A stretch of DNA of 41,705 nt. Origin: Marinomonas sp. CT5 (GTDB taxonomy: Bacteria; Pseudomonadota; Gammaproteobacteria; Pseudomonadales; Marinomonadaceae). The stretch lies in assembly GCF_018336975.1 (NCBI RefSeq), contig NZ_CP025572.1, forward strand, positions 4,034,795 to 4,076,499. The letters run 5' to 3'. A model generated the notes under the pieces. That model was not told the DNA's origin. It made no database searches and worked only from the letters and a program-made list of their open reading frames with translations. The position numbers and the translations under genes are program-made. Below, piece by piece: positions 15,025 through 24,124 of this stretch; position 1 is the first letter of the stretch, and every line of letters starts with the position of its first letter.

Positions 15025-17823
15025 TTGAGTTCCCTTATCTGGCTACCTTTCCTTCCCTTGTTAGGTACGTTAATACCATTAATTACCGCACGTTTTAGTC
15101 GCACCGCTTGTGCGTTTATGACCGCAGCATTACCTGCAGTCACTCTGTTTTTAATACTTTCCCATGCTGGAGACATTTTTCAAGGCGAGCGTTTTCTCGC
15201 GATGATTCCTTGGATTCCGGCTATTGGTCTGGAGCTTGCGTTTCGGTTAGATGGTCTGGCATTGCTTTTCTCTATTCTGATTTTAGGAATCGGCCTACTC
15301 GTCATTTTGTATGCTCGCTATTATTTGTCAGCCAAGGATTCCATCGGTAAGTTTTATTCGTATCTAATTTTATTCATGTTCGCCATGCTGGGGGTGGTGC
15401 TTTCCGATAACTTGATTCAGTTGTGGTTTTTCTGGGAGTTAACCAGTATTAGTTCATTCTTACTGATCAGCTTCTGGGGAGACAAAACCGAAGCTAGAAA
15501 AGGCGCAAGAATGGCGCTAGCGGTTACTGGCGCTGGTGGTTTGGCCTTGTTAGCCGGCTTACTCATTCTAGGCAGCACTGTTGATAGCTATAGCCTGCAA
15601 GATATTTTAGACAGTGGTGATTTTATAAAAGCCAGTGCGAATTACCCCATTATTGTGGTGTTGATTTTGCTCGGTGCTTTTACAAAATCCGCTCAATTTC
15701 CCTTCCATTTCTGGCTACCAAATGCCATGGCAGCGCCAACACCAGTAAGTGCGTATCTTCACTCTGCTACTATGGTAAAAGCCGGCATATTCTTAATGGC
15801 ACGTTTTTACCCAGCGCTCGCGGATACGGACCTTTGGTTCTTGATTGTCAGTCTGACTGGTTTGGCAACCTTCCTTGTTGGCGCTTACATCGCTATTTTC
15901 CAGCATGATTTGAAAGGCTTACTGGCTTACTCAACCATCAGTCATTTGGGCTTAATTACACTGCTACTCGGTATGGGGACAGACCTTGCCGCGGTGGCGG
16001 CCATTTTCCATGTTATTAACCACGCTATCTTTAAAGCGTCTTTATTTATGGCGGCCGGCATCATTGATCATGAGTCTGGCTCACGTGATATGCGTAACTT
16101 AAACGGGCTCTGGAAGTACATGCCTTACACTGCCACTCTGGCCATGGTGGCGTCAGCGTCTATGGCGGGCGTGCCATTAATGAACGGGTTCTTATCAAAA
16201 GAGATGTTCTTTACCGAGACCTTGCATCAGGCATCTCTTGGCTCCTTGTCTTGGTTCATCCCCGTATTAGCGACCTTAGGCGGTGTGTTCGCTGTCGCTT
16301 ATTCAATGCGTTTTATTCACGACGTCTTTTTTAATGGCGAGCCAATTAATTTGCCTAAAACGCCTCATGAACCACCACGCTATATGCGTGTACCAGTCGA
16401 GATTCTGGTTGCGCTGTGTTTGGTTGTTGGTATTTTCCCTAGTTTAGTGGTTGGTGACCTTTTGCTTGCTGCGGCCAATGCGACCCTAAACGGTCCAGCT
16501 CCAACCTACAGTCTGGCAATTTGGCATGGCTTTAACTTCCCATTGTTAATGAGTGTTATCGCGTTAGTCGGCGGTTTATACATGTATCACAATCGCTCTC
16601 ACATGTTTAAATTCCAAGCACAGTTTCCTCATAGTGACCCTAAGCTGGTATTTGAAGGCATTATCCAAAACCTAACAAACAAGGCCAGTCGCATTATTGC
16701 GTTTACGGAAAATGGGTCATTACAACGCTATATTTTCTTCGTCTTAACTTTCGCGGTTGTGATGACGGCTTCTACCTTGATGAAGCTAAATACAACGGCC
16801 GGGCAACGACCAGAGATCCCTCTTGATGCCCTATCTATTACTTGCGCGGTTTTATTAACGGTCTCCGCTTTAGCCACTGTACTGTGGCACAGAAGACGAG
16901 TTATTGCCTTGTTAACCTTGTCTGTCGTCGGTTTGATCGTATCCTTAGCATTCGCTCAATTTTCGGCTCCAGACTTAGCACTAACTCAGCTTTCTGTTGA
17001 GGTTGTCACCGTAATATTGCTGATTTTGGCCTTGTTCTTTTTGCCACAAAATACCCCCAAAGAATCATCACCTCGTCGTATAGTTCGTGACTTGAGTCTG
17101 GCGTCTTTAATTGGAGGTGTTGTCGGGACAATTTCTTATGCCTTGATGACTCGCCCACTGGATACGATTTCAACCTTCTTTACTGAAAATAGTAAAACAG
17201 GCGGCGGCGGTACCAATATTGTTAACGTAATCTTGGTGGACTTCCGTGGCTTCGATACCCTCGGAGAAATCACAGTATTGGGTATTGCCGCGTTGGGGAT
17301 TTATAAACTCATCGCCAGAATGCGCCTTTATATGCCATCTAGTGATGGAAATGGCTTGCCGTGGTCTGAAGACAGATACCCAATCCTTTTGGCAGTGATC
17401 TCACAAAGCTTATTACCATTGGCGCTTTTAGTATCTGCTTATATTTTCTTACGTGGACACAATATGCCTGGCGGTGGTTTTATTGCTGGCTTAATTACCT
17501 CTGTTGCCATTATCCAACAATACGTGGCTCACGGTGTTGACTGGATCAAGACTCGTATCAAACTGGACTATCAAATAATGATTGGTTCAGGTATTGGTAT
17601 TGCGACGCTAAGCGGCTTAGGCAGCTGGGTATTTGGTCATACCTTCTTATCTTCTTGGTTCGATTATTTCTACTTACCCGTTATCGGTAAATTCGAATTA
17701 GCCAGCGCCATGATTTTTGATCTTGGTGTTTTCCTCACAGTGGTAGGTGCAACCATGTTGATTCTTGCCAATCTAGGTAAATTAACGACCAGTGAGCGCC
17801 CTATTCAAAAGGAGCATGATTAA
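15025..17823 (+). CDS. mnhA: Mrp/Mnh Na+/H+ antiporter, fused A-B subunit
   Basis: This is the largest subunit of the multisubunit cation/proton antiporter in the inner membrane. The ~932 residues comprise the NuoL-like antiporter domain (about 1-500, with [18 protein letters not shown], the [30 protein letters not shown] helix region and [13 protein letters not shown] ligands). An MrpA-type C-terminal extension follows, then the MnhB domain (about 790-930, with [16 protein letters not shown]). The start is a TTG at 15025, placed by AAGGAG 8 nt upstream; a GTG at 15016 overlaps that ribosome-binding site. The stop overlaps the mnhC start by one base (TAATG). It heads the operon AB-C-D-E-F-G, with functions in Na+ expulsion and pH homeostasis. 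Confidence 0.95.
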   Translation: MSSLIWLPFLPLLGTLIPLITARFSRTACAFMTAALPAVTLFLILSHAGDIFQGERFLAMIPWIPAIGLELAFRLDGLALLFSILILGIGLLVILYARYYLSAKDSIGKFYSYLILFMFAMLGVVLSDNLIQLWFFWELTSISSFLLISFWGDKTEARKGARMALAVTGAGGLALLAGLLILGSTVDSYSLQDILDSGDFIKASANYPIIVVLILLGAFTKSAQFPFHFWLPNAMAAPTPVSAYLHSATMVKAGIFLMARFYPALADTDLWFLIVSLTGLATFLVGAYIAIFQHDLKGLLAYSTISHLGLITLLLGMGTDLAAVAAIFHVINHAIFKASLFMAAGIIDHESGSRDMRNLNGLWKYMPYTATLAMVASASMAGVPLMNGFLSKEMFFTETLHQASLGSLSWFIPVLATLGGVFAVAYSMRFIHDVFFNGEPINLPKTPHEPPRYMRVPVEILVALCLVVGIFPSLVVGDLLLAAANATLNGPAPTYSLAIWHGFNFPLLMSVIALVGGLYMYHNRSHMFKFQAQFPHSDPKLVFEGIIQNLTNKASRIIAFTENGSLQRYIFFVLTFAVVMTASTLMKLNTTAGQRPEIPLDALSITCAVLLTVSALATVLWHRRRVIALLTLSVVGLIVSLAFAQFSAPDLALTQLSVEVVTVILLILALFFLPQNTPKESSPRRIVRDLSLASLIGGVVGTISYALMTRPLDTISTFFTENSKTGGGGTNIVNVILVDFRGFDTLGEITVLGIAALGIYKLIARMRLYMPSSDGNGLPWSEDRYPILLAVISQSLLPLALLVSAYIFLRGHNMPGGGFIAGLITSVAIIQQYVAHGVDWIKTRIKLDYQIMIGSGIGIATLSGLGSWVFGHTFLSSWFDYFYLPVIGKFELASAMIFDLGVFLTVVGATMLILANLGKLTTSERPIQKEHD

Positions 17824-18188
17824 TGGAAGGTTTATACGCGTTTTGTGTCGGCTTATTAACCGCATGCGGAATCTTTCTTGCCTTACGAGGCCGTACTTTT
17901 TCCGTGGTTATCGGTTTGACTCTCTTGTCTTACGCAGTGAACTTGTTCTTATTTGCCAGTGGCAGACTTAAGCTTAATGCGGCGGCGGTATTAGGTGAAT
18001 CAGAACAATACAGTGATCCGCTTCCTCAGGCTTTGGTATTAACCGCCATTGTTATTGGTTTTGCCATGACTGCATTCGCTGTGATTCTAGCAATGCGTGC
18101 TCGTGCCGATCTGGGTAACGACCATGTTGATGGTACGTTGCCAGCACAACCAGGCGACGCCTCGAAGAAATCAGGAGGGAGCCAATAA
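17823..18188 (+). CDS. mnhC: Mrp/Mnh antiporter subunit C
   Basis: This is a 121-residue, three-helix membrane subunit related to NuoK. It shows the typical N-terminal helix with GLLTACGIFLALRGRTFSVVIGLTLLSYAVNLFLF and the conserved DPLPQALVLTAIVIGFA loop, where the Asp-Pro and following helix match NuoK/MnhC. The soluble tail (about 105-121) is dispensable in the family. Its ATG shares a base with the mnhA stop and its stop abuts the mnhD ATG, indicating translational coupling. Confidence 0.95.
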   Translation: MEGLYAFCVGLLTACGIFLALRGRTFSVVIGLTLLSYAVNLFLFASGRLKLNAAAVLGESEQYSDPLPQALVLTAIVIGFAMTAFAVILAMRARADLGNDHVDGTLPAQPGDASKKSGGSQ

Positions 18189-19700
18189 ATGCAGCATCTG
18201 AGCATTTTTCCGATTCTGATTCCTTTATTATTTGGCGCCATCATGTTGTTGCCGCCAATCTCTCGCGATGTGAATTCACAACGTGTTGCGTCAATTATTG
18301 GCACGTTGTTTTTACTTATCTCCTCGGCCTTTTTACTCTACCAAATCAATTCACAAGGTGTTCAACTTTATGCATTAGGTGGTTGGCAGGCTCCTTTTGG
18401 TATTGCATTAGTTGCCGATAAAGTTTCTAGCCTTTTGGTGCTGTTAACGGCCTTTTTAGCCTTTTGCGTGATGCTCTATGCTGTCGCAGGACAAGATAAA
18501 GGCGGGGCGTATTTTCATCCATTATTTATGTTCCAAATCATGGGGATAAATGGAGCCTTCCTAACCGGCGATATATTTAACTTATTCGTCTTCTTCGAAG
18601 TCTTGTTAATCGCTTCCTATGCGCTATTAATCCACGCTGGTGGCAAGCAGAAAACTCAAGCTACAGTGCATTACGTGATCCTCAACCTTGTTGGTTCAAG
18701 TCTATTCTTGTTCGGTCTTGGTATTTTATATGGTACGTTAGGCACGCTTAATATGGCTGACATGGCCATCAAGGTTGGGCAGCTGCAAGGAGAAACGGCC
18801 ACTCTAGCGAAAACAGGCGCTTTGCTGTTATTAGTTGTCTTTGGTTTAAAAGCCGCGATGCTGCCGATGCACTTTTGGTTACCCAAAACCTATGCTAGCG
18901 CCAGCGCCCCTGTTGCGGCACTCTTTGCCATTATGACCAAAGTAGGTGTTTACAGTATTTTCCGCGTTTATACCGTCATCTTTGGAGACAATGCTGGTGA
19001 ACTTGCGAATATTGCCACACCTTGGTTATGGCCATTAGCACTGTTAACCATCACGATTGGTGGCATTGGAGTATTGGCAAGCCCTGGTATTAAAACGCTA
19101 AGCGCAAATTTAGTTATTATTTCCAGTGGTAGTTTACTGGCTTGTGCTGCAATTAACTCTGAAACAGCGACTTCTGCCGCCCTTTATTACATGGTACACA
19201 GTACTTTAGCTTCAGCAGGACTATTTTTGCTGGCGGATATCATGTGTCGCCAACGTGGCAAAGCTGAAGACCGCTTTGTTCGCTCACGCCCTTTTGTACA
19301 ACCAAAATTACTTGGATTTGCCTTTTCAATGTCTGCTTTGGCGTTAATCGGCATGCCACCTTTATCTGGATTTGTTGGCAAAATCATGATTCTGCAAGCC
19401 ACACAGTCCAACGCTCAAACAATGTGGGTCTGGCCATTAATACTTATTAGCAGCTTGGCGGCTTTAATTACGTTCTCAAGAGCCGGAACCACTTTATTTT
19501 GGCGCCATAATGGCAACATTGCTACAGACGCTGAACCAGCTAAAACTGCAGAAATCATCAGTATTAGTTTGTTGCTACTGGCTTCTCCGGTTTTAGTGTT
19601 ATTTGGGGGAGATATCAGTGAATTTACTCAGCAAGCAGCACAACATCTGCACGATATTCAAGCGTCAGCTTATGCTTTATTACCAGGAGTAGCCCAATGA
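18189..19700 (+). CDS. mnhD: Mrp/Mnh antiporter subunit D
   Basis: This is a 503-residue antiporter-like subunit (NuoM/NuoN relative) with about 14 membrane helices. It shows NLFVFFEVLLIASYALL (conserved Glu in helix 5), the GLKAAMLPMHFWLPKTYASA block with the Lys and HFWLP, and MTKVGVYSIFR. The ATG starts directly after the mnhC stop, and its own last codons overlap the mnhE start by 4 nt (ATGA). It works with subunit A in the proton and sodium pathways. Confidence 0.95.
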   Translation: MQHLSIFPILIPLLFGAIMLLPPISRDVNSQRVASIIGTLFLLISSAFLLYQINSQGVQLYALGGWQAPFGIALVADKVSSLLVLLTAFLAFCVMLYAVAGQDKGGAYFHPLFMFQIMGINGAFLTGDIFNLFVFFEVLLIASYALLIHAGGKQKTQATVHYVILNLVGSSLFLFGLGILYGTLGTLNMADMAIKVGQLQGETATLAKTGALLLLVVFGLKAAMLPMHFWLPKTYASASAPVAALFAIMTKVGVYSIFRVYTVIFGDNAGELANIATPWLWPLALLTITIGGIGVLASPGIKTLSANLVIISSGSLLACAAINSETATSAALYYMVHSTLASAGLFLLADIMCRQRGKAEDRFVRSRPFVQPKLLGFAFSMSALALIGMPPLSGFVGKIMILQATQSNAQTMWVWPLILISSLAALITFSRAGTTLFWRHNGNIATDAEPAKTAEIISISLLLLASPVLVLFGGDISEFTQQAAQHLHDIQASAYALLPGVAQ

Positions 19701-20182
19701 AGTTATTCCCTATGCCTTTTCACAGTCTGCTGCTCTTCGTTGTTTGGTTGCTATTAAACAACTCGATTAGCCCTGGTCATATGGTCTTGGCCGCTTTTTT
19801 CGCCATTACCATCCCTTTACTAGTAAATGGTATGCGTGATGAGCACCCAAAAATCCTTAAGCCTTGGCTGGCAATCCGTTACGTACTCATGGTGCTAAAA
19901 GATATTTTGGTCGCTAATGTGGAAGTAGCCATGCTGATTATTGGTCCAATCAAAAAGCTAACCCCCGGTTTTGTCGCGATCCCAATCAATATTGATTCCG
20001 ATCTCGGCATCACAATCTTAGCCAGCACAGTATCTCTTACACCGGGCACAGTGAGTGCTGAAGTATCGAAAGACAAAGCTTGGCTATATGTTCACTCACT
20101 TCACTTAGATAACGAAGCCGAATTGATCCACAGCGTTAAGCAACGCTATGAGAAGCCTATCAAGGAGATTTTTGGATGCTAA
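19697..20182 (+). CDS. mnhE: Mrp/Mnh antiporter subunit E
   Basis: This is a 161-residue subunit with two N-terminal helices and a cytosolic region holding the family motif TLLASTVSLTPGT, here TILASTVSLTPGTVSAEV (about residues 114-131). It also has the VAIPI strand before it. MnhE is required for assembly and activity of the complex. The start overlaps mnhD by 4 nt, and the stop overlaps mnhF by 7 nt. Confidence 0.95.
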   Translation: MKLFPMPFHSLLLFVVWLLLNNSISPGHMVLAAFFAITIPLLVNGMRDEHPKILKPWLAIRYVLMVLKDILVANVEVAMLIIGPIKKLTPGFVAIPINIDSDLGITILASTVSLTPGTVSAEVSKDKAWLYVHSLHLDNEAELIHSVKQRYEKPIKEIFGC

Positions 20183-20445
20183 AGATAACCATCACCATCG
20201 TGGCGGTGTGTATTTGCATCGCGTTAATTTTGAATTTATGGCGCCTTTTAAAAGGTCCAACCATATCAGACAGAATTCTGGCGTTGGATACCATGTATAT
20301 AAATGCCATTGCATTGATTTTGCTATACGGCATATACGTCGAAAGTGCATTGTATTTTGAAGCGGCGTTATTAATTGCCATGCTTGGGTTTGTTAGTACT
20401 GCGGCCTTATGTAAATACTTACTTCGCGGCGATATCATAGAATAA
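20176..20445 (+). CDS. mnhF: Mrp/Mnh antiporter subunit F
   Basis: This is an 89-residue membrane subunit with three helices and the motif RLLKGPTISDRILALDTMYINAIALI, characteristic of MnhF (GPxxxDRxxALD). The ATG lies inside the last codons of mnhE. mnhG follows after 9 bp. Confidence 0.94.
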   Translation: MLKITITIVAVCICIALILNLWRLLKGPTISDRILALDTMYINAIALILLYGIYVESALYFEAALLIAMLGFVSTAALCKYLLRGDIIE

Positions 20446-20454
20446 GGACTTGTT

Positions 20455-20835
20455 ATGCCTTTTTATCTCGAAATTATTATCTGTGTATCTTTGCTTATTG
20501 GCGGAGTATTTTTATTAATTGGCTCTTATGGTCTTGCTCGTTTACCTGATATTTATATGCGTTTACACAGTCCAACCAAAGCCTCTACACTGGGAATTAC
20601 TGGTGTATTATTAGCATCAATGATTTTCCAAAGTCACTTGAAGGGGTTCCTTTCTATTCAAGAGCTGCTCATTACTCTGTTTCTTTTGATTACAGCACCA
20701 GTAGCCGCCAATATGATTGCCAAAACCGCCTTGCATTATCGTACTAAGCCTTTAGAAAAAACGCAGAACCAAGCGTTAATGGAGGTCATTCGTGATAGAG
20801 AAACGCCTAAGCCTCCACAAGATGAGGCTCAATAA
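20455..20835 (+). CDS. mnhG: Mrp/Mnh antiporter subunit G
   Basis: This is the last subunit gene of the operon: 126 residues, three helices, with the family motif GLARLPDIYMRLHSPTKASTLG and ELLITLFLLITAPVAANMIAK. The C-terminal ~30 residues are polar and charged. The final 29 bp (20807-20835) overlap the 3' end of the converging Amt-GGDEF-EAL gene. No terminator hairpin was found after it, so the transcript may end inside the opposing gene. Confidence 0.94.
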   Translation: MPFYLEIIICVSLLIGGVFLLIGSYGLARLPDIYMRLHSPTKASTLGITGVLLASMIFQSHLKGFLSIQELLITLFLLITAPVAANMIAKTALHYRTKPLEKTQNQALMEVIRDRETPKPPQDEAQ

Positions 20836-23800
20836 ATAACTTAGCGACCTCTTTGTGATTCATAGGTTTATAGAAATAATACCCTTGAAAAATCTCGCAG
20901 CCCAATGACTTCAACATATCAGCTTGCGGAGCGGTTTCAACACCCTCCGCGACTACCACCAATTCCAAACTGTGAGCTAAATGAATAATGGTTTCACAAA
21001 TTTTTGTGTCCTCGGTATGACTATCGCATTCTTCTACAAATGACTGATCAATTTTTAAAATATCCAGAGGCAATCGCTTCAAATAGCTTAATGATGAATA
21101 GCCAGTACCAAAGTCATCGATGGATATTTTAATGTTTAGTGCTTTCAATTCAGCCATTACTTCAATACAGCGCTGAATATCCTGTAAAAGTACGCCTTCC
21201 GTGATTTCAATTTCTAACAAAGAACCTTCAATCTCATAAAATGCTAATTTACTTGAGATATAAGACACAACTGAATCTGACACGATGTGACGACCAGAAA
21301 GATTCACTGCGATAGGAAGCAACCGTAAGCCTTGGTCTCGCCATGCTTTTTGTTGTTTGAGAACCTGATTAATAACCCATTCATCAATTTTAATAATTAA
21401 ATTGGACTCTTCCGCAATGGGAATAAAGTCGGCAGGAGAAATATACCCTTTTGTTGGGTGGTTCCAGCGAATCAACGCCTCTAAACCAAGAATATTATTT
21501 TTTTCTATCAAGACTTTAGGCTGAAATACCAAAGAAAATTGCTCTAATGCAAGCGCCTCATTAATTTCTTTCTCTAAACCGAATTTTTTTGTCACGATAT
21601 TCGACATTTCAGGTGTGAAAAATTGTGCGTTATCTCGGCCTTTTTCCTTAGCCCAATACATAGCAATGTCGGCTTGTTGAATTAGTTTATCGGCCTCTAA
21701 CCCTTGCTCTTTGCTGTAAGCAATCCCAATACTGGTTGGTATCGTAAAATATTGTTGATTTAAATGAATAGGTTCTCGCATTGCTTGTAGAATTTTTTGC
21801 GCTCGTTTAGAAAGGCGACTTTCACTGACCTCCTCTGTCATCATCAACACAAACTCATCACCACCCCATCGGGCAATGACATCACATTCATCTGAAACAG
21901 CGATCAAACGTCTCGCTACTTCGCAAAGTAGCTCATCACCCGCTTTATGCCCTAAAGTGTCGTTGATAATTTTGAAATTATCCAAATCCATAAATAATAG
22001 CCCGACAGAGGTCTTTTGCTTAGTAGCAAAAAGCAATGCGCTTATTAACGAGTCCATAAAATACGTTCGATTATATAGACTGGTTAACGGGTCACTGTAG
22101 GCTAAAAATTTCAGACGTTCTTGCAGCTTCATGTGTCGCGTCATATCTCTAATATGAAGTGTGTATTCACTCTCTTTTGACGATCCATCATTGGCCTTGG
22201 TAATGGCAATTTCGGCAGGAAAATCATTATTTGGACTACGCTGTAAGCGAAATGGATTGCGCCGATTCAAGATCAAACCACCTGATGACGAAAAACCAGA
22301 GCTCAGGCTTTCAAACGTTTTTCGTCTATCTTCTTCACGTATAAACAAGCCAATAAAACTTTTTCCTTCCACCTGTCTTTTTAAACAACCAAATGTTCGC
22401 TCTGCGGCAGGGTTGAATTCCATAACTGAGCCGAAACGGTTGATCGTAACAATACAATCCATAGAAGAGTTTAAAATGGCGGATTTACGCATTTCACTCT
22501 CTTGAAAACGCATCAAAGCATCATCTCGTTGTGTTATTTCACTACTGACTCGGTCAATTACTTGATTGTATTTTTTCGCAATCTGCCCCACTTCGGTAAA
22601 AGGCTCTTCTGGTACCCGTGTCGAGAAATCAGCATTATTTTGTTGGTATTGCATCGAAGTCAGCAAATCAAACAATTCCGTTGTCGCCCTATGCTCGGCA
22701 ACATTCAGTCCCTGTTCTTCGTGTTCTTTTCTGGCTCGCAATGGCATCCAAAGATTCAACAGCCACATAGCAATATAACTGATTACAAAGCAATAAAGGC
22801 CAATCACTAGCACGCCTAACGTTTGCACCCAAAGCTGATCAAATGTACTCAAACCATTAGCAATTTTTTCTGTCTGACCAAAAAAAGCAACACTCAAGGT
22901 CCCCCAAATACCAGCAAACAAGTGCGCAGGCACAACATCGAGGGCATCATCTATACGCCAACGCTCCATCAGCAGACTTCCGTAATAAACAATTCCCCCA
23001 GAAACACCGCCAATAACCACCGAAGCTCCAGGTGAAACGACATGACATGAAGCAGTAATAGCCACTAGTCCTGCAATTGTGCCATTCAGCACAAAGCTCA
23101 CTTCAACATAACCATCTCGGAAGTAATTAATGCCGGCAGCAATAAGAGCTCCCCAGGCCGCTGAAATAAAGGTGTTAAGGATAATTATTGGTACATCATC
23201 AGTTAGCGCTAATGTACTACCACCATTAAAACCAATCCAACCAAACCAAATTAATAGCGTGCCTAAAGCTGATAATGGAAGATTATTACCCGGAGGCAAA
23301 CGAATGCCTTCTTCAAATCGCCCAAGCCGAGGCCCAATAATGATAATCGCAGCCAATGCCACCCATCCACCAACAGAGTGAACAATAGTAGAACCCGCAA
23401 AGTCGACAAATCCAAGCGCTTCAAGCCAACCCTGCGGCCCTGTTGAGGGGTAAACACCTGACCAAGCCCAATGTCCAACGACTGGATAAATAAACGCACT
23501 TAAAACTACTGTGATTGCTAGGTAACCGATAAATGTCATTCGTTCCGCAACAGCACCTGAGGTGAGTGTTGCTGCTGTACCACAAAACATCATCTGAAAG
23601 ATGAAAAAGCTGACTTCCCAAGGTGTATGTTGCTCATCAAATAAAAAGTCACTCGTACCAAATAACCCCAAAGCAGAGTCACCAAACATGATGCCAAAGC
23701 CAAAAAGCCAAAATAAGGTCGTTGATATAATGAAATCAGAAATGTTTTTCGCAGCAACATTGATGCTGTTCTTACTACGAATTCGTCCACTTTCTAGACA

Positions 23801-23866
23801 TAAAAAACCAGCCTGCATCATAAACACCAATGCGGCAGCAACTAACAACCAATAAAAATCTGCCAT
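20807..23866 (-). CDS. ammonium transporter fused to PAS, GGDEF and EAL domains
   Basis: This is a 1019-residue fusion. Residues 1-~370 are an Amt/Rh-type membrane domain of 11 helices. It keeps the pore twin histidines (His163 in DFAGSTIVHSV, His315 in DVVPAHLFAG), Asp155 and the gate Phe94/Phe213 equivalents. A charged linker leads to a PAS domain (about 465-575), then GGDEF (about 585-745) with intact GGDEF at 668-672, and EAL (about 760-1010) with EAL at 796-798, EITE 886-889 and DDFGTGYSS from 917. The cyclase inhibitory site RxxD reads DECD (659-662), so product inhibition is probably lost. Likely role: ammonium-dependent control of cyclic-di-GMP at the inner membrane (inference). ATG 23866 is favoured by AAGG 5 nt upstream; a GTG lies at 23872. 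Confidence 0.93.
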   Translation of the reverse strand: MADFYWLLVAAALVFMMQAGFLCLESGRIRSKNSINVAAKNISDFIISTTLFWLFGFGIMFGDSALGLFGTSDFLFDEQHTPWEVSFFIFQMMFCGTAATLTSGAVAERMTFIGYLAITVVLSAFIYPVVGHWAWSGVYPSTGPQGWLEALGFVDFAGSTIVHSVGGWVALAAIIIIGPRLGRFEEGIRLPPGNNLPLSALGTLLIWFGWIGFNGGSTLALTDDVPIIILNTFISAAWGALIAAGINYFRDGYVEVSFVLNGTIAGLVAITASCHVVSPGASVVIGGVSGGIVYYGSLLMERWRIDDALDVVPAHLFAGIWGTLSVAFFGQTEKIANGLSTFDQLWVQTLGVLVIGLYCFVISYIAMWLLNLWMPLRARKEHEEQGLNVAEHRATTELFDLLTSMQYQQNNADFSTRVPEEPFTEVGQIAKKYNQVIDRVSSEITQRDDALMRFQESEMRKSAILNSSMDCIVTINRFGSVMEFNPAAERTFGCLKRQVEGKSFIGLFIREEDRRKTFESLSSGFSSSGGLILNRRNPFRLQRSPNNDFPAEIAITKANDGSSKESEYTLHIRDMTRHMKLQERLKFLAYSDPLTSLYNRTYFMDSLISALLFATKQKTSVGLLFMDLDNFKIINDTLGHKAGDELLCEVARRLIAVSDECDVIARWGGDEFVLMMTEEVSESRLSKRAQKILQAMREPIHLNQQYFTIPTSIGIAYSKEQGLEADKLIQQADIAMYWAKEKGRDNAQFFTPEMSNIVTKKFGLEKEINEALALEQFSLVFQPKVLIEKNNILGLEALIRWNHPTKGYISPADFIPIAEESNLIIKIDEWVINQVLKQQKAWRDQGLRLLPIAVNLSGRHIVSDSVVSYISSKLAFYEIEGSLLEIEITEGVLLQDIQRCIEVMAELKALNIKISIDDFGTGYSSLSYLKRLPLDILKIDQSFVEECDSHTEDTKICETIIHLAHSLELVVVAEGVETAPQADMLKSLGCEIFQGYYFYKPMNHKEVAKLFIEPHLVEA

Positions 23867-24052
23867 ATACACCTTACATCATGAAAATGCACCAAAAAGA
23901 GACGATCGTTATAACTTAGGGCACGGAATACACACCATTTAGGTGCGAGATAATCAACAAACTAAAGTGACACCTAAACCACTTTCCTTAACCATTCAAT
24001 TGTTAAGCCAACTATCTAAAGAATGTCATTTTTTTGAAAAGACGAAACACAA
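23867..24052. other. upstream region of the Amt fusion gene with a dyad
   Basis: About 186 bp. TTTAGGTG (23938-23945) and CACCTAAA (23971-23978) form a perfect 8-bp inverted repeat separated by 25 bp, 72 bp or more upstream of the ATG. A TATAAC on the minus strand at about 23909-23914 could be a -10. No convincing sigma-54 (-24/-12) site was found, although nitrogen control would be expected for a free-standing amtB. Confidence 0.35.
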
Positions 24053-24090
24053 AAAAGGCCGCTCAATATTGCTTTCATGAGCGGCCTTTT
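24051..24090 (-). terminator. intrinsic terminator after the tubulin-like gene
   Basis: AAAAGGCCGCTCA (24053-24065) pairs with TGAGCGGCCTTTT (24078-24090), a 13-bp stem. The minus-strand copy is followed by T residues. It separates the tubulin-like gene from the Amt fusion and could work in both directions. Confidence 0.85.
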
Positions 24091-24124
24091 AGAAGTTCAA
24101 ATGGTTTAAACGATATAGAAATAC

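Noticed and set aside
23867..24052. sigma-54 promoter for the Amt fusion gene
   Set aside because: Expected from nitrogen control of amtB, but no TGGCAC-N5-TTGC match was found in this region.
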